Source: Lactococcus sp. S-13
GTDB lineage: Bacteria; Bacillota; Bacilli; Lactobacillales; Streptococcaceae
Length of the DNA stretch: 64,000 nt
Direction: 5' to 3'
Assembly: GCF_004210295.1 (NCBI RefSeq)
Contig: NZ_SDAK01000001.1
Span: 1,922,001 to 1,986,000 of the forward strand
This document shows, in pieces, positions 59,862 through 64,000 of this stretch. Each line of letters begins with the position of its first letter. Position 1 is the stretch's first letter. Below the pieces are notes generated by a model, which saw only the letters and a program-made list of their open reading frames with translations, was not told where the DNA came from and ran no database searches. The translations under genes and the position numbers were made by a program.

Positions 59862-60556
59862 TGATAGCATGGTTTGCACATACATTTCCAAACGTGGTAT
59901 ATCTTGGTTGGGGAGGTGAGACAGGCTGGGGAACAGCAATCTTCCAAACCTTCTATATGACCCTCATTTCAGCAATTGTTGGAGGTCTTTTAGGCTTGAT
60001 TTTTGGTATTGGAGTTGTTGTGACTGCCGAAGATGGCATCACACCAAATCGCCCAATCTTCTGGATTTTGGACAAAATTGTCTCCATTGGTCGTGCTTTT
60101 CCCTTTATCATCTTGCTTGCAGCGATTGCTCCTTTCACCAAAATTTTGGTTGGTACGCAAATCGGTGTGACCGCAGCCCTCGTCCCTTTGTCACTTGGTG
60201 TCGCTCCATTTTATGCTCGCCAAGTTCAAGCCTCACTAGAATCAGTAGATCACGGCAAAGTTGAAGCCGCTCAAACCGTTGGTGCAGACTTCTTGGACAT
60301 TGTCTTCACCGTCTATCTACGTGAAGAATTATCAAGTTTGATTCGTGTTTCAACTGTCACTTTGATTTCTTTGATTGGTCTGACCGCAATGGCTGGAGCT
60401 ATCGGTGCCGGTGGTTTAGGAAACACAGCTATATCATACGGCTACAACCGCTTTGCTAATGATGTGACTTGGTTTGCGACAATTTTGATTCTTATCTTTG
60501 TCCTGTTAGTCCAGCTCATTGGCGATTTCTTAGCTAAACGTGTTTCACACCGTTAA
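59861..60556 (+). CDS. metP: Methionine ABC transporter permease
   Basis: 231 residues with five membrane segments; the permease EAA-like loop VEAAQTVGADFLDIVFTVYL and the conserved GLTAMAGAIGAGGLGNTAIS are typical of MetI/MetP. The start ATG overlaps the metN stop by one base (TAATG). Completes the uptake system. Confidence 0.93.
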   Translation: MIAWFAHTFPNVVYLGWGGETGWGTAIFQTFYMTLISAIVGGLLGLIFGIGVVVTAEDGITPNRPIFWILDKIVSIGRAFPFIILLAAIAPFTKILVGTQIGVTAALVPLSLGVAPFYARQVQASLESVDHGKVEAAQTVGADFLDIVFTVYLREELSSLIRVSTVTLISLIGLTAMAGAIGAGGLGNTAISYGYNRFANDVTWFATILILIFVLLVQLIGDFLAKRVSHR

Positions 60557-60605
60557 TTTTAAAAACTAAAATTTAAAGTGATTGAGTCGCTAGAAAAGAG
60601 AAAAA

Positions 60606-61154
60606 ATGAAAAATAATTCTGTAAAAGTTGTTGTCGCCACAGGAATTGGTGCAGCGCTCTTTGTCATTATTGGATGGTTAATCAATATTCCGACCCCTAT
60701 CCCAAACACCAGCATTCAACTTCAATATGCGGTTTTAGCACTTTTTTCAGCCTTATTTGGCCCGCTCGCTGGTTTTTTGATTGGCTTTATTGGTCACGCC
60801 CTGAAAGACTCGTTTTTGTACGGTTCTCCTTGGTGGACTTGGGTTTTAGGCTCAGGCTTGATGGGGCTTTTTCTTGGATTTGGTGTCAATCGAGCTCGTT
60901 TGACCCAAGGAATTTTTGGAAATAAAGAAATGATTCGTTTTAATGCCGTCCAACTCATTGCAAACCTTGTTGTTTGGGGAATTATCGCTCCGATTGGAGA
61001 TGTTTTGGTCTATAGTGAACCAGCCAACAAAGTTTTCACTCAAGGGGTTGTTGCTGGCCTAGTCAATGCCGTGACAATTGCGGTCGCTGGAACTTTATTG
61101 CTCAAACTTTATGCCGCAACACGCACAAAATCAGGCTCATTGGATAAAGAATAA
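60606..61154 (+). CDS. ECF S component of the UPF0397 family
   Basis: 182 residues, six membrane segments: VVVATGIGAALFVIIGWLIN, QLQYAVLALFSALFGPLAGF, IGHALKDSFLYGSPWWTWVL, near-identical in style to lactococcal UPF0397 proteins. Substrate not established. Followed by a dedicated double ATPase and T protein, so this is a group I ECF transporter. Confidence 0.88.
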   Translation: MKNNSVKVVVATGIGAALFVIIGWLINIPTPIPNTSIQLQYAVLALFSALFGPLAGFLIGFIGHALKDSFLYGSPWWTWVLGSGLMGLFLGFGVNRARLTQGIFGNKEMIRFNAVQLIANLVVWGIIAPIGDVLVYSEPANKVFTQGVVAGLVNAVTIAVAGTLLLKLYAATRTKSGSLDKE

Positions 61155-61185
61155 ATCCATTTAGAGCAAAGATATGCTAAAATAA

Positions 61186-61213
61186 AAGCAGCAATTATTT
61201 GCTGCTTTTGCGT
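61186..61213 (+). terminator. Terminator-like hairpin between UPF0397 and the ATPase gene
   Basis: AAGCAGCAA-TTAT-TTGCTGCTT followed by TTGCG; weak T-run, so probably partial read-through to the ATPase gene. Confidence 0.6.
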
Positions 61214-61276
61214 TACTATCAGATGTGTTTTTTAGAATAATTCTGAAATAAAAAAAGCTTCAACATAAGGAAAAAA

Positions 61277-62974
61277 ATGGAACCACTCATCTCATTCAAA
61301 GATTTTACATTCAAATACGATTTACAAAAAAATCCAACACTAAAAAACATAAATTTAGATATTTTTGCTGGCGAAAAAGTCCTCATTGTCGGACCTTCAG
61401 GCTCTGGCAAATCCACAATTGGACAGTGCCTCAACGGCATTTTACCCCACCTGTATAAAGGCGAAGCGAGCGGTCATTTATCTATTGATGGTCTCCCCTT
61501 TGGAAGCTCGATTTCAGAGTTATCAACTAAAGTTTCAACGATTTTACAAGATACGGATGGCCAATTTATAGGGCTTACTGTGGCAGAAGACATCGCTTTT
61601 GCGCTTGAAAATGATGGAAAAGAGCCAGCCGACATGGTCACAGCTGTGAATTATTGGGCAGAAGTCACTGAAAGCAAGAAGCTCTTGGCCCAACGGCCAC
61701 AAGATTTATCAGGAGGGCAAAAGCAGCGTGTTTCTCTAGCGGGCGTCTTGATTGACGAATCTCCAATTTTGCTTTTTGATGAACCTCTTGCCAATCTTGA
61801 TCCCCAAACCTGCAAGGACACCATGCAGCTAATCAAAAAAATTCATGCCGAAAATAAAGTAACAACAATTGTTATTGAACATCGAATTGAAGAAGTCCTC
61901 AGCTTAGGAATTGACAAGATTGTTGTGGTAAATGAGGGGGAGATTGTGGCAATCGGTAGTCCAGATGAGCTTTTACGCACCACTGTTTTTGAAGAAAACA
62001 GTTTGCGTGAACCCCTTTATCTCTCGGCGCTCAAAGCCGTGAATTGCGCTAATTCATTGACCGATTTCTCTGATATCCAAAGTTTAGATCATCAAGGAGT
62101 CCAGCAAGCTCTTCTTAATTTTTCTAAGCAATATCAAACACCAATGGTCGCTGCCAGTGAAAATGAACTTCTATCAGTACAAAATCTGACGGTCAAATTT
62201 GATCAGCGTGAAGTTTTAAAGAATATTGACCTCAAAATTCAACAGGGAGAAAAAATTTCGATTGTCGGTAAAAACGGAGTAGGAAAATCAACCTTTGCCA
62301 ATGCCCTCTGTCATTTTGTCGAGGCTGAGGGGGAGATTTTTTACCGGCAAAAATCTATAAAAGCAGATAGTATTTCAGAACGTGCTGCCAAAATTGGCTA
62401 TATCATGCAAAATCCAAATCTGATGATTTCACAAAATATCGTCAGTGACGAAGTCGCCTCAGGACTTCGCTTGCGTGGGATAAGCGAAGAAATCATCAGC
62501 GAAAAGGTCGAAAAAATTCTGAAAGTCTGTGGACTTTATCCCTTTAGAAATTGGCCCATCAGCTCTTTAAGTTATGGTCAGAAAAAAAGAGTGACCATTG
62601 CTAGCATTTTAATTTTAGAGCCAGAAATTTTACTCCTAGATGAGCCGACAGCTGCTCAAGATTTGACATCCTACCGTGAAATCATGGATTTTTTGGATGA
62701 ACTGAACCAAAAACTCCATCTGACCATGATTATGATTACACACGATATGTATCTCATCACAGAATATACCAATCGCACGCTTGTTTTTGCAGATGGAACA
62801 ATTCTCGCCGATGATACACCTTACGAAATTCTTAAAAATGAGAAGTTTGTGATGAGCGGCAATCTCACCCAACCGAGTCTGTATGAGCTTGCAAAACAGA
62901 CTGCTATTGATCCAATAGCGCTGACAACTGCTTTTATCAACTATCAATCTAAAGAAAGGACAGTCCATGAATAA
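61277..62974 (+). CDS. ECF transporter double ATP-binding protein (YkoD type)
   Basis: 565 residues, two fused ABC ATPase domains. First: Walker A GPSGSGKST, signature LSGGQKQR, Walker B ILLFDEPLANLDP, H-loop IEHRIEEV. Second: Walker A GKNGVGKST, signature LSYGQKKR (Tyr for Gly), Walker B ILLLDEPTAAQD, H-loop THDMYLI. The fused form serves dedicated ECF systems. The stop overlaps the next gene by eight bases. Confidence 0.92.
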   Translation: MEPLISFKDFTFKYDLQKNPTLKNINLDIFAGEKVLIVGPSGSGKSTIGQCLNGILPHLYKGEASGHLSIDGLPFGSSISELSTKVSTILQDTDGQFIGLTVAEDIAFALENDGKEPADMVTAVNYWAEVTESKKLLAQRPQDLSGGQKQRVSLAGVLIDESPILLFDEPLANLDPQTCKDTMQLIKKIHAENKVTTIVIEHRIEEVLSLGIDKIVVVNEGEIVAIGSPDELLRTTVFEENSLREPLYLSALKAVNCANSLTDFSDIQSLDHQGVQQALLNFSKQYQTPMVAASENELLSVQNLTVKFDQREVLKNIDLKIQQGEKISIVGKNGVGKSTFANALCHFVEAEGEIFYRQKSIKADSISERAAKIGYIMQNPNLMISQNIVSDEVASGLRLRGISEEIISEKVEKILKVCGLYPFRNWPISSLSYGQKKRVTIASILILEPEILLLDEPTAAQDLTSYREIMDFLDELNQKLHLTMIMITHDMYLITEYTNRTLVFADGTILADDTPYEILKNEKFVMSGNLTQPSLYELAKQTAIDPIALTTAFINYQSKERTVHE

Positions 62975-63788
62975 TCAACTTAAAGTCTTGGGATTCAAGG
63001 CCGGAACAGGTGTTATTTATGAAATAAATGCCACAGCAAAACTTTTGTTTTTTCTTTTGATATCCATCAGTAGCATGATTACTTATGACACCAGATACCT
63101 TGCTTTTGTTGCTATTTTCTCACTTATTTTATTCCGTTTTTCAAAAATTCCGTTTGCCTCAGTTAAACGGGTAGCCCAATTTGCAGCTCTCTTTGCACTA
63201 CTTAACCTGTTGTTTGTTTTTATTTTCGATGCTGGTTATGGTGTACGACTTTATGGCTCTCAAACGATGTTGGTTGGGCCATTGAGTAGTGAAGAGCTCT
63301 TCTATCTTTTCAATCTCGTTCTTAAATATCTCTGTACGATTCCTCTTGCTCTTTTATTCATTTTGACCACAAATCCTAGCCAATTTGCAAGCAGTCTGAA
63401 TAAGATTGGCTTACCTTATCGTTCTTCATATTCTGTTTCACTGGCCTTGCGCTATATTCCAGATATGCAAGAAAAGTTTATAGCAATTCGTAATGCGCAA
63501 GAGGCTCGAGGAATGGATTTATCTAAAAAGGTCAACTTGTTTTTACGAATTAAGCTGAACGTACAACTTTTGCTCCCTCTCATTTTTTCAAGCTTGGAGC
63601 AAATTGATAGCATTTCAACGGCAATGGAACTCCGACGATTTGGTAAAAAGAAAAAAAGAAGCTGGTACAGCTATCAACCATTGCAGGCAAAAGATTATTT
63701 TGTAATCTTTATCGCAATTTTAGGCGTTTTAACAGTGATTGCCCTTTTCTTTGTCAATCAAGGTCGATTTTTCAATCCTTTTCGTTAA
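62967..63788 (+). CDS. ECF transporter T protein (YkoC/CbiQ type)
   Basis: 273 residues with about five membrane segments and both coupling motifs: RNAQEARGMDLSKKVNL and AMELRRFGKKKKRSWY (Arg-Arg rather than Arg-Gly in the second). Partner of the double ATPase and the UPF0397 S component. Confidence 0.9.
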   Translation: MNNQLKVLGFKAGTGVIYEINATAKLLFFLLISISSMITYDTRYLAFVAIFSLILFRFSKIPFASVKRVAQFAALFALLNLLFVFIFDAGYGVRLYGSQTMLVGPLSSEELFYLFNLVLKYLCTIPLALLFILTTNPSQFASSLNKIGLPYRSSYSVSLALRYIPDMQEKFIAIRNAQEARGMDLSKKVNLFLRIKLNVQLLLPLIFSSLEQIDSISTAMELRRFGKKKKRSWYSYQPLQAKDYFVIFIAILGVLTVIALFFVNQGRFFNPFR

Positions 63789-63881
63789 AAATAGAGCCAA
63801 AAATTTCCTTACCATAGTCAAGATGACGTGAAACATTTTTCTTTAAGTGAAATAGAGCAGACTAAATTTGTCTACACACTG

Positions 63882-63905
63882 AAAGCAGAGTAATCTGCTT
63901 TTTGT
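63882..63905 (+). terminator. Terminator of the second ECF operon
   Basis: AAAGCAGA-GTAA-TCTGCTTT then TTG. Confidence 0.75.
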
Positions 63906-63909
63906 TGTC

Positions 63910-63938
63910 TTGCAAAAATGACCGGAAAATGGCATAAT
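63910..63938 (+). promoter_or_regulatory. Promoter leading out of the window
   Basis: TTGCAA (63910-63915), 17-base spacer, CATAAT (63933-63938). The gene it serves starts beyond 64000. Confidence 0.5.
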
Positions 63939-64000
63939 AGGGAGTGTAAAAAACTTTTTACAAAAAATGATTTATAAAAAAATAAAATTTAAAAATTAAC

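Overview
The window looks like a chromosomal segment of a Lactococcus. The marker genes are lactococcal: LmrR and LmrC/LmrD, YdbC, a PlpA-type methionine binding-protein cluster, ThiT and BioY S components, and a Met T-box in front of the methionine transporter. Base composition is low-GC Firmicute, with typical TTGACA-17-TATAAT promoters and AAGGAGG ribosome sites. The species is not determined; the gene content suggests it need not be L. lactis itself.

Layout. Positions 1-6.4 kb are core: the shared energy-coupling module (ecfA1 end, an inserted membrane-protein gene, ecfA2, ecfT), a thioredoxin-like protein, and the acetyl branch of lysine/diaminopimelate synthesis (dapH, dapL) with an extra phosphoesterase gene between them. 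tRNA-Arg(ACG), tRNA-Pro(TGG) and a 38-codon basic mini-gene follow to 7.24 kb. Positions 7.24-27.2 kb are an accessory region: a fructose-family PTS operon whose last gene (lyxose-isomerase type) is cut by an IS3-family remnant; an LPXTG repeat protein; an exported sortase-fold-like protein; a broken resolvase; two Fst-type type I toxin-antitoxin loci flanking an XRE/DUF3278 pair; an IS3-family element carrying a nucleoside phosphorylase gene inside its inverted repeats; and a compact ethanolamine-utilisation operon on the minus strand. Core sequence resumes at rpsD (27.5 kb): tex, sprT, add, rnjA-rpoY, tsaB-rimI-tsaD, tpx, pepN, an MFS/MarR/CDF block, lmrR-lmrCD, murA, ydbC, bioY, thiT with a TPP riboswitch, the metQQQNP operon with a T-box, and a second, dedicated ECF transporter (UPF0397/YkoD/YkoC type).

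How parts work together. BioY, ThiT and the shortened cobalamin-type S component have no ATPase genes of their own and probably share the EcfA1A2T module at the left end. UPF0397 has its own ATPase and T protein. The ethanolamine operon combines permease, lyase, reactivase, cobalamin adenosyltransferase and a B12-type S component, but has no microcompartment genes. LmrR next to LmrCD, and MarR next to the MFS gene, form two drug-response export units.

Most notable signals: (1) the paired Fst loci, whose toxin and antitoxin terminator loops have changed together so that each matches its own partner; (2) the IS with a passenger phosphorylase gene that has its own promoter; (3) a dispersed short repeat, consensus AGAGAAAATGCTGACGAAA, with more than 20 copies in the core parts, some read as protein (EKMLT), and none recognised in the accessory region; (4) a five-site DnaA-box cluster upstream of add. 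Coordinates were read by eye. Domain names rest on motif recognition, with no database search.
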